NCBI RefSeq assembly: GCF_039993895.1
Contig: NZ_CP121194.1
Location: forward strand, 3,162,001 to 3,226,000
Source of the DNA: Edaphobacter paludis
GTDB taxonomy: Bacteria > Acidobacteriota > Terriglobia > Terriglobales > Acidobacteriaceae
Direction of reading: 5' to 3'
DNA length: 64,000 nucleotides
The translations under genes were made by a program, and so were the position numbers. Numbering within the stretch: position 1 is the first letter of the stretch; each line of letters starts with the position of its first letter. The notes under the pieces were generated by a model, which saw only the letters and a program-made list of their open reading frames with translations, made no database searches and was not told the DNA's origin. Below are positions 46,851-57,619 of this stretch, piece by piece.

Positions 46851-48242
46851 CTATTCCTTGATGCTTACGCCGAGGGTCTTCATCTTCCGGTAGAGGTGGC
46901 TACGTTCGAGGCCGAGAGACTCGGCGGTGCGGCTTACATTGCCGTGGTTTTCGTCGAGCTTCTTGAGGATGTAGTCGCGCTCGTAGGCTTCGCGGGCTTC
47001 GAGCAGTGACGAGAATTCTTCGCCGCGCGGGTTGATGCGGCCCGATTCGGTGAGCTTGCCAGGTCCTCGATAGACGAGCATAGGCAGGTGTTTGCGTTCG
47101 ATGCGCTGCGTCTTCGGGTTGAGGATGAGGACGCGCTCGACGAGATTGCGCAGCTCGCGTACATTGCCCGGCCAGTGATACTGACGAAGCGCCGCAAGAG
47201 CATCTTCGGTCATCTCGACATGGGGGCGTCCATATTGCTGACCGAACTCCTGCAGGAATTCCTTGACCAGCAGAGGGATGTCTTCCTTGCGATCGCGCAG
47301 CGGCGGCACGAAAAAGGGAATGACGTTGAGGCGATAGAAGAGGTCTTCGCGGAAGTTGCCGCGCGCGATCTCTTCTTCGAGGTCTTTGTTCGTGGCCGCG
47401 ATGACACGGACATCAACATGGATGGGGTGCGAGGCACCGACGGGCAGAAAACGCTGTTCGTCGAGGGCGCGAAGCACCTTGGCCTGCGTCTTGAGGCTCA
47501 TGTCGCCGACTTCGTCGAGGAAGAGGGTGCCCCCGTCGGCGCGCTCGAACGTTCCGCGCTTCTCCTGCGGACCGCTGGTTCCGGCGGGGACCGCTCCGTG
47601 GCGATAGCCGAAGAGTTCGCTCTCGATATAGTCCTCGGGAATCGCGGCGCAGTTGAGTTCGACGAAGGGGCGATCTTTGCGCAGGCTTTCGGCGTGCATG
47701 GCGCGACCGATGAGTTCCTTGCCAGTGCCGGATTCGCCATAGATGAGGACGCGGCCGTTGGTGGGGGCCATCAGCTTGATCTGCTGGCGCAGCGCCTTCA
47801 GAGGCACACTCTGGCCGGTAACAGTTCCCTTCACCGCGAGCTGGCGCGAAAACTCCGCATTATCTTCGCGCATCTGACGCGCCTTCATCGCATTCTTCAG
47901 AACGATGAGAGTTCGGTCGAGCGAGAGCGGCTTTTCGAGAAAGTCGTATGCGCCGAGTTTGGTCGCTCGCACCGCGGCCTCGATTGTTCCGTGACCGCTG
48001 ATGATGACGACCTCCGGAACATTGGTGCTATCGATGGTGCGTATCTCCGCAAGCGCTTCGAGACCGTCCCGGTCAGGCAGCCAGATATCGAGCAACACGA
48101 CGTCATACGCCGCGTCGCGCAGCAGTTCGAGCGCCTCGGTGGCGGTTGCGCTGGTGGTAACGAGGTACCCCTCTTCGCGCAGGATGCTCTCCAGCGATTC
48201 GCGGATCTCGGCTTCGTCATCGACGATAAGAACGTGATTCAA
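46851..48242 (-). CDS. NtrC/NtrX-type response regulator with degenerate GAFTGA loop
   Basis: The 463-residue protein has a receiver domain (phospho-acceptor D52 in LLDIWLPDRDG), an AAA+ domain with Walker A GESGTGKE at 169-176, Walker B GGTLFLDEVGD and arginine-finger region NFREDLFYRLNV, and a C-terminal Fis-type helix-turn-helix (VSRTAESLGLERSHLYRKM). The sigma-54 contact loop, normally GAFTGA, reads GAVPAG at 216-221. It overlaps the upstream kinase gene by 4 bp, so the two form a two-component operon related to NtrY/NtrX. Loss of the loop makes classical sigma-54 activation doubtful. Confidence 0.9.
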   Translation of the reverse strand: MNHVLIVDDEAEIRESLESILREEGYLVTTSATATEALELLRDAAYDVVLLDIWLPDRDGLEALAEIRTIDSTNVPEVVIISGHGTIEAAVRATKLGAYDFLEKPLSLDRTLIVLKNAMKARQMREDNAEFSRQLAVKGTVTGQSVPLKALRQQIKLMAPTNGRVLIYGESGTGKELIGRAMHAESLRKDRPFVELNCAAIPEDYIESELFGYRHGAVPAGTSGPQEKRGTFERADGGTLFLDEVGDMSLKTQAKVLRALDEQRFLPVGASHPIHVDVRVIAATNKDLEEEIARGNFREDLFYRLNVIPFFVPPLRDRKEDIPLLVKEFLQEFGQQYGRPHVEMTEDALAALRQYHWPGNVRELRNLVERVLILNPKTQRIERKHLPMLVYRGPGKLTESGRINPRGEEFSSLLEAREAYERDYILKKLDENHGNVSRTAESLGLERSHLYRKMKTLGVSIKE

Positions 48243-50710
48243 GCAGGGCCTCCATGGCCGTTAGCGGTTGTGCTTGGCAGTTCGAGTTCGCTGTCGGTGC
48301 TGACCGCGGCTCTCAGTTCGATGGTGAATTTGGCTCCGGCGGGAAAGTTCTTTTCTGCGCGAATCGTTCCCTGGTGCTCCTGAATGATCTTTGCAGCGAT
48401 GGCGAGGCCAAGGCCGGTGCCGCGCTGCTTGGTGGAGAAGTAAGGGAGGAAGAGGCGTTCGCGCATATCGTCGGTAAGGCCGGTGCCGGTGTCCGCGATA
48501 GAGAGTTCGACCATGCCGTTTTCCAGTTGTGCCGTGCAGATGCGCAGTTCACGCAGGAGGCTCTCCTGCATGGCTTCAGCTGCGTTGTCGATAAGGTTGC
48601 CGAGGGCGCGCTTGAGCGCTTCGGGATCAGCCATCACCAGCGGAAGACCGGACGGCATCTTCTTTACGATATTGATGTTCTGCATGCGTCCGGCGAACAA
48701 GGCCAACGCGTTTTCGACAATTGTGTTGAGGTCGGCTGGACGAGGGCGCGCCGTGGGAAACTCGGCCAAAGCAGCAAACTGATCGACGAGCGACCTCATA
48801 CTCTCGACCGACGAACTGATGACCTCGCTGCAACGACGGATGACGGCGGTCGAAGGCGATTCGACCTTGTGGGCGTCGAGCGTTATCGCGAGACGGTCAA
48901 TGTGGCGGTGAATCTGCTCGGCGCTTAGGCTGATCGGAGTGAGCGGATTTTTGATCTCGTGCGCGACGCGACGGGCGACCTCCTTCCATGCGGACTGCTT
49001 CTGTGCCCGCAGGAGTTCAGTCGCATTTTCGAGAACGAGCACGTAGCCGCGATGCTCCCGGCTCATGCGGTCGTGTTGGCCGGGAGTTTCGAGCAGGGCT
49101 ACCGTGGCGAGCAGGTTCAGGTTGCCGCCGAATCTGTCATTGCCGATGCCCGTGATCTCCATCTCACTGGATGCGGAGCCCATGCGGTGACTGCGCTTGA
49201 TGAGATGGTCGATAATATCGGCGACCTCCCGCGGAAAGACGTCTTCGATGACGCGGCCAAGGAAGGGGCGCTGGCCGCCGGGGTCCATCATCTCGCTGAG
49301 AGCGCGGTTGGTGAGCACGATGCGACGGTCCGCGTCGAGCGTAGCCACCCCGTTGGGGATGGTCTCAAGCATGGTTTCGAGTTCACTGCGGCGGCCCTCA
49401 AGCGCGGCATTGGCGGCGCTGATCTGCACCGTGGACTGCTCGACGGCGCGACGGCTGTCTTCGAGGTCGCTGGCCATGTGATTGAAGCTACGCACAAGTT
49501 CGCCAAGTTCTTCGGTCGCGCCCTCGTCGACGCGATGGGCGTAGTCTCCCGCAGCGATAGCCTCCATCGCATCGCCAAGGGCCTCCACCGGCCTCGTAAC
49601 CTGCTTGGCAATATGCAACGCGATCCAACTGGAGGCAAAGAGTGCGAGGATCGTCATCATGAGCAGCAGGCTCATATAGAGGCTTCTGATCTGGCGCCGC
49701 TCCCGGAACAAGACCCAGTAAGCGTCGTCTTCCTTGCGCAGATGGGCCATGGTTGCGGCCATGCCGAACGGCATCGGCAGGCCGACGACCACCGTGTTGC
49801 CCTGCTGAACTGTTGTGGCGGCGAGCGCATAATCAATCTGGCCAAGCGAGAAGATGGGCGAATCGCTGCGCTGCGCTGCGGCAAGAATGGCCGCGTCCGT
49901 GGGATTAGTGAGTGGCGGCGCGTGGCTATTTGTTGTGGCCCTCTCTTCGTCGGAAGCAGCCTGAGGCAGCCAGGACTTTACCTCTGCAGTGGTCCCGTCG
50001 CGCTGCGGCATGTGGAAGGCCGCGATAGCGCGGCCATCGCGGTAGACGATGGCGAATCCGTTCTGCAATGTAATCTCATGCTGACGCAAGACGGCATCGA
50101 TGGCTTCGTGATTTTGCCGTGAACCGGGCGCTGCCTGACGTGCATTGGAATGGACGGCTCCCCGGCGTGGCCTGGCAGGCGTTGCAGCCGACTTCGATTC
50201 CTGAGTTGCGGCACCCATCGCGCCGGGAATGCCGGACGCAATGGAATCTGCCTCCGCGCGAGCGTTGGCCGTAGTGTACTGGGCAAGCGCGAGGGCCATG
50301 CTGTTGCTGTCGTTGCGCATCTGCGTTACCGGCTGCGAGAACCAGCGGTCGACGGCCCGGTTCATCAGCAGATAGCTGAAGGCGAACATGAAGGCGATCG
50401 GCAGGAAGCTCACCAGAACAGCGCCCCACAGCATCCGTGTTCGCAGACGCGCTCCCATGACGCGGCTGCGCTGGTCCGCGTAGAGCTTGAGCATGTTGCG
50501 GACCAGCAGCACAAGGACGACGACGAAGAGCAGAAACGCCACAATCGACAGTCCCGTAAAAATGAAGATCTGTTCCAGGTTTCCCGGGTGCGGAAGCCGC
50601 GGCGAATTGAAAGCATTGAGGATGTTCAGTGCGGCAAGAAGAACAAGGAAGCATGCGCCCAGAGCGATGATCAGGACCTTTCGCCGGTTTGGATTGTTGG
50701 GCATCGCCAT
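48239..50710 (-). CDS. NtrY-type membrane histidine kinase
   Basis: The 823-residue kinase has helices at about 10-30, 48-70 and 93-115, a long extracytoplasmic segment (about 116-345), another helix near 350, a HAMP domain (ATEELGELVRSFNHMASDLE), a PAS domain, a HisKA box with VARRVAHEIKNPLTPISLSAEQIHRH (quoted in part) and an HATPase domain with NLIDNAAEAM, DTGTGL and GTGLGLAI. This is the NtrY architecture. Its partner is the overlapping NtrX-like regulator. NtrY systems sense nitrogen or redox state in other bacteria; the signal here is unknown. Confidence 0.92.
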   Translation of the reverse strand: MAMPNNPNRRKVLIIALGACFLVLLAALNILNAFNSPRLPHPGNLEQIFIFTGLSIVAFLLFVVVLVLLVRNMLKLYADQRSRVMGARLRTRMLWGAVLVSFLPIAFMFAFSYLLMNRAVDRWFSQPVTQMRNDSNSMALALAQYTTANARAEADSIASGIPGAMGAATQESKSAATPARPRRGAVHSNARQAAPGSRQNHEAIDAVLRQHEITLQNGFAIVYRDGRAIAAFHMPQRDGTTAEVKSWLPQAASDEERATTNSHAPPLTNPTDAAILAAAQRSDSPIFSLGQIDYALAATTVQQGNTVVVGLPMPFGMAATMAHLRKEDDAYWVLFRERRQIRSLYMSLLLMMTILALFASSWIALHIAKQVTRPVEALGDAMEAIAAGDYAHRVDEGATEELGELVRSFNHMASDLEDSRRAVEQSTVQISAANAALEGRRSELETMLETIPNGVATLDADRRIVLTNRALSEMMDPGGQRPFLGRVIEDVFPREVADIIDHLIKRSHRMGSASSEMEITGIGNDRFGGNLNLLATVALLETPGQHDRMSREHRGYVLVLENATELLRAQKQSAWKEVARRVAHEIKNPLTPISLSAEQIHRHIDRLAITLDAHKVESPSTAVIRRCSEVISSSVESMRSLVDQFAALAEFPTARPRPADLNTIVENALALFAGRMQNINIVKKMPSGLPLVMADPEALKRALGNLIDNAAEAMQESLLRELRICTAQLENGMVELSIADTGTGLTDDMRERLFLPYFSTKQRGTGLGLAIAAKIIQEHQGTIRAEKNFPAGAKFTIELRAAVSTDSELELPSTTANGHGGPA

Positions 50711-50763
50711 GCTCCTCAGTGACCTGATTATAGGTACCCCGGCCGCTTATTCCATCGCAACGA

Positions 50764-51879
50764 TCAGGACACCAGCGATGTTACAGGCTGCCATTCGCGA
50801 TTTTGGGCGGTCGCCACGGCAGCATAGGTCAGGACGCCGTTGTAAGTATTGACCCCCTCGGCGATTCCTTTGTCTTCGCTGATGGCGGCCTTTGCGCCCA
50901 GACGCGCCAGCTTCAGCACGTAGGGAAACGTCGCATTGGTAAGCGCCAATGTGGAGGTATTTGGGACCGCCGCAGGCATATTGGTGACGCAATAGTGAAC
51001 GACACCATTGACTTCGTACGAGGGGTTGCTGTGCGTGGTGGGATGAGCAGTCTCGATGCAGCCACCCTGGTCGATGGCCACGTCGACGATTACCGCGCCC
51101 CTCTTCATCTTCTCCACCATGGCGCGGGTTACGATCTTGGGCGCTGCCGCGCCGGGAATGAGAACGCCGCCAATGACCAGATCGGCCTCGCAGACAGCGC
51201 GCTCGATGTTGTAGCTGTTAGAGGCCACGGTGAAGACGCGGCCATTGAAGATGTCGTCCAGCTCGCGCAGGCGGTTGAGATTCAGGTCGATCAGCGTGAC
51301 CTTCGCGCCCATGCCGAGGGCGATCTTCGCGGCGTTGGTTCCGACGATGCCGCCGCCGATGATGCAGACGTTGCCGGGAGCGACGCCGGGAACTCCGCCA
51401 AGCAAAACTCCGCGTCCGCCATGCTCTTTTTCAAGATAGGCAGCGCCGACCTGCACGGACATGCGACCGGCGACCTCGCTCATGGGCGTCAGTAACGGCA
51501 ATCCACCAGTACGGTCACGCACGGTCTCGTAGGCAATGCCGGTGACGCTGCTCGCAAGCAAAGAGTCAGTGAGCCCGGTAAGCGGCGCCAGGTGGAGATA
51601 GGTAAACAGAACAAGGCCTTCCCGGAAGTGCCGGTACTCCTTTTCGACTGGTTCCTTTACCTTGACGATCATCTCGGAGAGCCGCCAGACATCGTGCGCC
51701 GAGCCGACGATCTCGGCTCCCGCTGCCTGGTATTCGTCGTCGGGCATGGCCGAGAGAACACCGGCATCGTGTTCGACCAGAACCTTATGCCCCTGCTCTA
51801 CCAAGGCCTTGACGCCTGCGGGGGTGACACCTACACGGCTCTCATGATCCTTTATCTCTTTTGGGACGCCAATGATCAT
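50764..51879 (-). CDS. ald: Alanine dehydrogenase
   Basis: The enzyme interconverts L-alanine and pyruvate plus ammonia with NAD. The 371-residue product starts [20 protein letters not shown] (quoted in part), shows the substrate lysine/arginine regions, [10 protein letters not shown] and [13 protein letters not shown], and the NAD-binding fold [20 protein letters not shown] near 170-189. Length matches the family (about 370). It lies 53 bp upstream of ntrY on the same strand, so nitrogen metabolism may be linked with that system. Confidence 0.96.
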   Translation of the reverse strand: MIIGVPKEIKDHESRVGVTPAGVKALVEQGHKVLVEHDAGVLSAMPDDEYQAAGAEIVGSAHDVWRLSEMIVKVKEPVEKEYRHFREGLVLFTYLHLAPLTGLTDSLLASSVTGIAYETVRDRTGGLPLLTPMSEVAGRMSVQVGAAYLEKEHGGRGVLLGGVPGVAPGNVCIIGGGIVGTNAAKIALGMGAKVTLIDLNLNRLRELDDIFNGRVFTVASNSYNIERAVCEADLVIGGVLIPGAAAPKIVTRAMVEKMKRGAVIVDVAIDQGGCIETAHPTTHSNPSYEVNGVVHYCVTNMPAAVPNTSTLALTNATFPYVLKLARLGAKAAISEDKGIAEGVNTYNGVLTYAAVATAQNREWQPVTSLVS

Positions 51880-52019
51880 CTTTCACCTCTGCCTAACTGA
51901 TGTCTTCGATTGTATCTACCGATATTGACTCTAACGGGTCCTCCACGCTGGACTTTCACCTCAGCACCAGTGGATTACACTACTGATAGTCTCTTTTCAG
52001 GAAACGACTCCGAAAAACT

Positions 52020-53084
52020 ATGTCTTCAAACAGCTTTCAGATGCGATATTCGCGCATACACAATATGCGGTCCCTCTTCAGCCTCTTTTCGAGCGATCTG
52101 GCCATCGATCTCGGCACGGCAAATACGCTGGTGTACGCACATGGCAAGGGCATCATCGTTAACGAGCCATCGATCATTGCAGTGAACAAGAACACCAACG
52201 AAGTCGAAGCCGTCGGCAAGGAAGCCAAGGAGATGCTTGGCCGCACTCCCGGCAACATCGTCGCCATAAAGCCCATGAAGGACGGCGTCATCGCCGACTT
52301 CCGCCACACCGAGAAGATGCTGAACTACTTCATCCAGAAGGCACACAACCGCAAGATGATGGTGCATCCCCGCATCGTCATCGGCGTCCCCAGCGAGATT
52401 ACGCAGGTGGAAAAGCGCGCCGTCATGGACTCGGCTTACCGGGCTAAGGCGAGCGAGGTGCACCTGGTGGAGCAGGCCATGGTCGCCGCCATCGGCGCCG
52501 GTCTTCCCATTACAGAGCCAGGCGGCAACATGGTCGTCGACATCGGCGGCGGGACTACGGACATTGCAGTGATTTCTCTGGCAGGCATCGTCTATTCGCG
52601 CTCGGTGCGCATGGCCGGCAACCAGATGGACGAGGCCGTCATGACCTACCTCAAGCGGAAATACAACCTGCTGATCGGCGAGCGCACCGCCGAACAGATC
52701 AAGATTTCGCTGGGCTCGGCCTATCCCCTCGACAAGCCCATTGAGATGGAGGTCAAGGGCCGCAACCTCATCGAGGGCGTTCCCAAGACCATCACCATTG
52801 AGGACTCCGAGATTCGCGAGGCGCTCAGCGAATCCATCGCGACCATCATCAACGCAATTCGCGTGGCTCTGGAGCGGACTCCGCCCGAGTTGTCGGCAGA
52901 TATCTCGGACCGCGGCATCGTCCTGACCGGCGGCGGCGCGCTCATCAAAAATCTCGACAAGCGAATTCGAGAGGAAACCGGTTTGCCGGTTTCCATTGCC
53001 GATGATCCGCTGTGCTCGGTCGTTCTTGGCACCGGAAAGATGCTCTCCGACTTCAAGCTGCTGCGGAAGATCTCGATCGACTGA
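52020..53084 (+). CDS. mreB: Rod shape-determining actin-like protein MreB
   Basis: MreB forms membrane-bound filaments that guide the elongasome. Conserved homology begins at MRSLFSLFSSDLAIDLGTANT (ATG 52065); an upstream ATG at 52020 adds 15 residues. Neither has a well-spaced ribosome site, so the start is open. Phosphate-binding loops DLGTANT and DIGGGTTDIA, the adenosine motif GGGALIKN and the overall length (339-354) are typical. It stands alone, divergent from ald and about 11 kb from mreC and mreD. Confidence 0.96.
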   Translation: MSSNSFQMRYSRIHNMRSLFSLFSSDLAIDLGTANTLVYAHGKGIIVNEPSIIAVNKNTNEVEAVGKEAKEMLGRTPGNIVAIKPMKDGVIADFRHTEKMLNYFIQKAHNRKMMVHPRIVIGVPSEITQVEKRAVMDSAYRAKASEVHLVEQAMVAAIGAGLPITEPGGNMVVDIGGGTTDIAVISLAGIVYSRSVRMAGNQMDEAVMTYLKRKYNLLIGERTAEQIKISLGSAYPLDKPIEMEVKGRNLIEGVPKTITIEDSEIREALSESIATIINAIRVALERTPPELSADISDRGIVLTGGGALIKNLDKRIREETGLPVSIADDPLCSVVLGTGKMLSDFKLLRKISID

Positions 53085-53108
53085 TTCCTAATGTAGCGAA
53101 TTTTAAAG

Positions 53109-53135
53109 AAGCCCCGTCAATTGGCGGGGCTTTTT
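53109..53135 (+). terminator. Intrinsic terminator after mreB
   Basis: AAGCCCCG and CGGGGCTT form an 8-bp stem with an 8-base loop followed by TTTAT, 24 bp after the mreB stop. Confidence 0.88.
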
Positions 53136-53277
53136 ATGTGACATTTTAATTTGAAATTCCCATTTTGGAACCGAACTCGGGTATTTGTAGCAATTACTTT
53201 CTACCCCAAGCTTATTAGGGCATACGGTAATCAATATCTAAGTAAATTGCTGAACTGCTGATTGGAACTAAAAAGCC

Positions 53278-53919
53278 TTGAGTCTTTGTGCGTGCGCGCT
53301 GAACACAATAGCTACCATTGACGACCTTTGCATTCACCACAAGTCGGCATATCAAAGTTATAAGAAGTCGACACCGGATGACATTATTGGCCTACCAGTC
53401 CAAGAATGGATACACCAAAGATTGCAAGCCGAGCTTGACCGGCCCGAGTCCTACGCAGAATTAAATCAACGGACACCAGAACATAGGTCTGAGCGGGACG
53501 AGTACATCGAAAAGATGAGGGCGGGGTTGGCAGCCGCGATTCTCACAATCGATCACCTGCTGGGCCCTAATTGGTTTCGGGCAGATCCGGGCGATGTTGC
53601 GGGCATCCAAGCCTGTTTTGACGGCCTCGATGCCTATCAACAGATGACCTCTGCTGGAGTTTCACCGCCTCCAAGGCGGGTTCTGAACTTCATTACGCAG
53701 AGAGTAAAACTCGATGGCTATCAGGGTGATGGAATCACGGATATCTGCGGCTGCGCGGATGTGATTGAAGACGGCAACCAACTCTGCCACTTTCATCGCC
53801 AGCATTACTTTGCATACAGGCAAAAAGCGGACGCGGCAACAATGCTTCGCGTCCAGCAATGGGCGGTGAAACGCATGTCAGCCGTAAGTGTCTGGAAAAC
53901 AAAGGGCGCGGCGCGATAA
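53278..53919 (+). CDS. Uncharacterised protein with Cys/His cluster
   Basis: I do not recognise this 213-residue protein. It is polar and helical, and near the C-terminus has C157-x-C159-x10-C170-H171-x-H173-x2-H176, a possible metal site. The only start near the beginning is TTG at 53278 (GGAA 10 bp before); a stop lies at 53269, so the N-terminus may be truncated. The flanking 150 bp upstream are AT-rich compared with the neighbourhood, and the gene has no cotranscribed partner. It could be a recent arrival or a gene remnant. Confidence 0.6.
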   Translation: MSLCACALNTIATIDDLCIHHKSAYQSYKKSTPDDIIGLPVQEWIHQRLQAELDRPESYAELNQRTPEHRSERDEYIEKMRAGLAAAILTIDHLLGPNWFRADPGDVAGIQACFDGLDAYQQMTSAGVSPPPRRVLNFITQRVKLDGYQGDGITDICGCADVIEDGNQLCHFHRQHYFAYRQKADAATMLRVQQWAVKRMSAVSVWKTKGAAR

Positions 53920-53920
53920 T

Positions 53921-55321
53921 TCATCTGCCAGAAATCTGGGAGATAAGGCTGACGCGGATGCGGTCGATGCGGCGGTCAGTGCTGGCCAGCACTTCCAGAC
54001 GGAGGCCATCCTCTTCGATCACCTCTCCCGGTAGCGGAATATGCCCCGCCATCTCCGAGACCAGGCCACCAAGCGTCGTGGATTCATAATGCTCCGGCAG
54101 GCGAAGAGCGGTCGGGTCATCCTTCGTGTCGCGGGTGTCGCGCGCAGGAACATCTTCGGCGTCTGCCGACTCGAGGTCTTCAGCAGGCTGCGTCGATGGC
54201 TCGAACTGATCGGCAAAGAGATCGCGCAGCCGCGATAGCTCAAAACTACCCGAGACGATGTAGGAGCCATCCGGCTCGCGGATGGGCGTGTCGTCCGCCT
54301 CAGGCTCATCATGCTCATCGGCAATCTCGCCAACGATGGCCTCGATCAGGTCTTCGATCGTGACCAGCCCCGCAACCCCGCCGTACTCGTCGATGACGAT
54401 GCTCATGTGCTGTTTTTCACGCTGCATCTCGCGCAGCAGTTCGGCGACCTTCTTGGTCTCCGGCACAAAGACGGCAGGCCGCTGCAACTGGGCCACGCTC
54501 CGTGTGCTGGCTTCGCTGTCGGGAATCTGTAGCAGGTCGTGGGCGAAGATGATTCCTGTGATGTTATCGAGCGAGTTCGAATACACCGGTACCCGCGAGA
54601 AGACGTGCTGCCCAATCTGCTCCGTGAAGCGCTCCAGGCTCATGCTGCCGGGCACGGCGAAGATCTCCGGGCGCGGCGTCATCACCTCATGCACCACCTT
54701 ATCGCCGAACTCGACCACCGACCTCACCAGTTCGCGGTCGGACTCTTCGAGAATGCCCTCTTCCTCGCCTGCTTCGAGCAGCGCGTCCATCGCCTCTGAC
54801 GGATGCTCCTCTTCTTCTGCATCCTCCGGCTCCGCCAGCGCCGCAATCGAGAGCAGCAGGCCAAGCAGCAGCGTAACCGGAAGGATGAGATAGAAGAGCG
54901 CCTGCAAGAGATACCGGATGCGGGCGATCCACAAACCGCGCGTGCGGGTGAAGAGGATCTGGGGCAACAGGCGGTCGAAGATGAGGATCAGCAGAATGAT
55001 CTCGAAGATCGCCAGCGCTATCTCAGATCCGCTGGGGCTACGCGCCACCAATGGCAGCAGCGCCGTGTGCGTGTAGAGCCTCAGGCCGGTCAGCAGCGCA
55101 ATCGCAGCCACGCTGAGCTGGCGCAGAACGGACGCCGAGAGCGCAATGGACTCGCGGCCAAGGCCGAGCTTCGGCTCGACGAACTCCTCCCAGACGTCAA
55201 TATTGTCCTGATACTCGCGGGCGAGAAATTTGCCCATCTCCGAGTAGACGCGATCGACATACGCCGCCAGCGTCAGGATGGCCAGCAGCACCGCGAAGAT
55301 AAGAAAGTAGAGAGGGCTCAT
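53921..55321 (-). CDS. CNNM/CorC (YbeX)-family CBS-domain membrane protein
   Basis: The 466-residue protein has an N-terminal membrane region with three or four helices, although it diverges from the usual DUF21 domain, then two CBS domains (VMTPRPEIFAVPGSMSLERF and IDEYGGVAGLVTIEDLIEAIVGEI, quoted in part) and a C-terminal CorC_HlyC domain (GGLVSEMAGHIPLPGEVIEEDGL, quoted in part). The family handles Mg/Co efflux or ribosome-related functions (YbeX). An acidic insert of about 35 residues separates CBS2 and CorC. It overlaps ybeY by 4 bp, the usual ybeX-ybeY pairing. Confidence 0.9.
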   Translation of the reverse strand: MSPLYFLIFAVLLAILTLAAYVDRVYSEMGKFLAREYQDNIDVWEEFVEPKLGLGRESIALSASVLRQLSVAAIALLTGLRLYTHTALLPLVARSPSGSEIALAIFEIILLILIFDRLLPQILFTRTRGLWIARIRYLLQALFYLILPVTLLLGLLLSIAALAEPEDAEEEEHPSEAMDALLEAGEEEGILEESDRELVRSVVEFGDKVVHEVMTPRPEIFAVPGSMSLERFTEQIGQHVFSRVPVYSNSLDNITGIIFAHDLLQIPDSEASTRSVAQLQRPAVFVPETKKVAELLREMQREKQHMSIVIDEYGGVAGLVTIEDLIEAIVGEIADEHDEPEADDTPIREPDGSYIVSGSFELSRLRDLFADQFEPSTQPAEDLESADAEDVPARDTRDTKDDPTALRLPEHYESTTLGGLVSEMAGHIPLPGEVIEEDGLRLEVLASTDRRIDRIRVSLISQISGR

Positions 55322-55781
55322 GCGCTCCTCCTGCCTTTCGCCCCAGGTTTCGTTGCGGCCACGCGCTCAATCAGAGTGACGGGCAGCCGCAGCTCCCGCC
55401 TCAATTCCCTCTCTCGTGCGGCCATCTCGCCGTTGTCGACTTCGTGGTCCAGACCGGAGAGATGCAACAGTCCATGCAGAAGAAGAATGCGGACCTCATC
55501 ACGCAGCGTGTGTCCGAACGCCGCAGCTTGCCGTGCCGCAGTGTCGAGCGAGATCGCCAGATCGCCGGCATGGCCATACGGATTTTCGGCTGCGGGAAAG
55601 CTCAGCACATCCGTGGCCTTGTTCTTGCCACGAAAGGTCTTGTTCAGACGACGCAGGGTAGCGTCGTCAGCCAGCAGAACATCGACATCACCGCGCAGGC
55701 CCACTGCCTCGCTGGCGCGATTGAAGAAGCGCGACAGACCGGACTTCGAAAGCTCAGTAGTCGTGGGATAGTCGATATTGA

Positions 55782-55785
<4 letters not shown>
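55318..55785 (-). CDS. ybeY: Endoribonuclease YbeY
   Basis: YbeY is a zinc-dependent RNase for 16S rRNA 3'-end maturation and ribosome quality control. The 155-residue product has the metal site HGLLHLSGLDHE near 115-126 (HxxxHxxxxxH) and LNKTFRGKNKATDVLSFP in the middle. It overlaps the corC-like gene and the GH16 gene by 4 bp each, and GGAAGG lies before its ATG. Length matches the family. Confidence 0.95.
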
Positions 55786-56660
<875 letters not shown>

Positions 56661-56816
56661 GGAGCCGAACTTCTTCTTCGAGAGCGCGGCGGCGACGAGG
56701 GAGACTGTATTTGGGGGTTCGATGTTGATCATCGTAAAGAAAGAAAAATAGCAGAGCCTGTTACGACCCTGCTAATAATGGTATCGCATCCTCTCCCCTC
56801 GACCGTAAAAAGCGGC

Positions 56817-57563
56817 TCAGTGCGCTCTGCGCAAATCGTCGAGCATGGGAACGCCCACCAGAACCAGCAACAGAGCAGCCAGGGGGAGGAAAAATAGAAA
56901 GCCCACATGCCTGAAGCTCAGAGCCCCCATCGCCCCGCCAACAAAGAACAGGCCGATCAGCGACAGCAGCAGCGCCAGCTTCTGTCGGTCCGCTCGCACG
57001 ATGGACTTGCCCGGATGGCTCATGGAGCGGTTCCAATAGAACAGCTTGCCCAGTTCGATGCCGATATCGGTGACGATACCCGTGACATGTGTGGTGCGAA
57101 TCTCAGCGTGCGAGATTTTGGTAATAATGGCATTCTGCAACCCCATGGTGAAGCACAGCAGAAGCGTAACCGTCGACACCAATACCCTGTTCGGATGCTC
57201 AAAAAGACCGCCCATCAGGCCAAAGCAGGCCAGCAAAATGGCCTCGACAATGAGGGGAAACACATACTCACTACGCATGCTTTGCCGCCGCCCCCAATTG
57301 ACAACGATCGCCGTGAAGGCAGCACCAATCAGAAACGCCAGCATGGCGCTGAAGCCCGCAACCAGAAGAGCTATATCCCCCAGTGCGAGGTTGTCCGCCA
57401 TCGAAGAGACGATGCCCGACATGTGAGAACTGTAATGCCGAACCGCAAGATAACCGCCCGCGTCCGTGGCACCTGCAACAAAAGCCAGAACCATCGCGAG
57501 GTGGCGATTGGCCCGCTCGCTGCGTTCGGTTCCAATCAAATAGCGCAGATATTGTGTGGGCAT
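56817..57563 (-). CDS. YoaK/DUF1275 family membrane protein
   Basis: The 248-residue protein has six or seven membrane helices. It shows the DUF1275 features GATDAGGYLA near 31-40, SHMSGIVSSMADNLALG near 46-62, and GLQNAIITKISHAEIRTTHVTGIVTDIG (quoted in part). The family has no established function. It lies between phoH and the GH16 gene on the same strand. Confidence 0.9.
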   Translation of the reverse strand: MPTQYLRYLIGTERSERANRHLAMVLAFVAGATDAGGYLAVRHYSSHMSGIVSSMADNLALGDIALLVAGFSAMLAFLIGAAFTAIVVNWGRRQSMRSEYVFPLIVEAILLACFGLMGGLFEHPNRVLVSTVTLLLCFTMGLQNAIITKISHAEIRTTHVTGIVTDIGIELGKLFYWNRSMSHPGKSIVRADRQKLALLLSLIGLFFVGGAMGALSFRHVGFLFFLPLAALLLVLVGVPMLDDLRRAH

Positions 57564-57619
57564 GGCGCAAAGTCATCTTCGCACACCATGCCCTGACCGC
57601 AAATACGGCTACACTCCGT

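Noticed and set aside
47088-50122. Two long plus-strand frames opposite ntrX and ntrY
   Set aside because: Both mirror well-conserved two-component genes and lack any recognisable domain.
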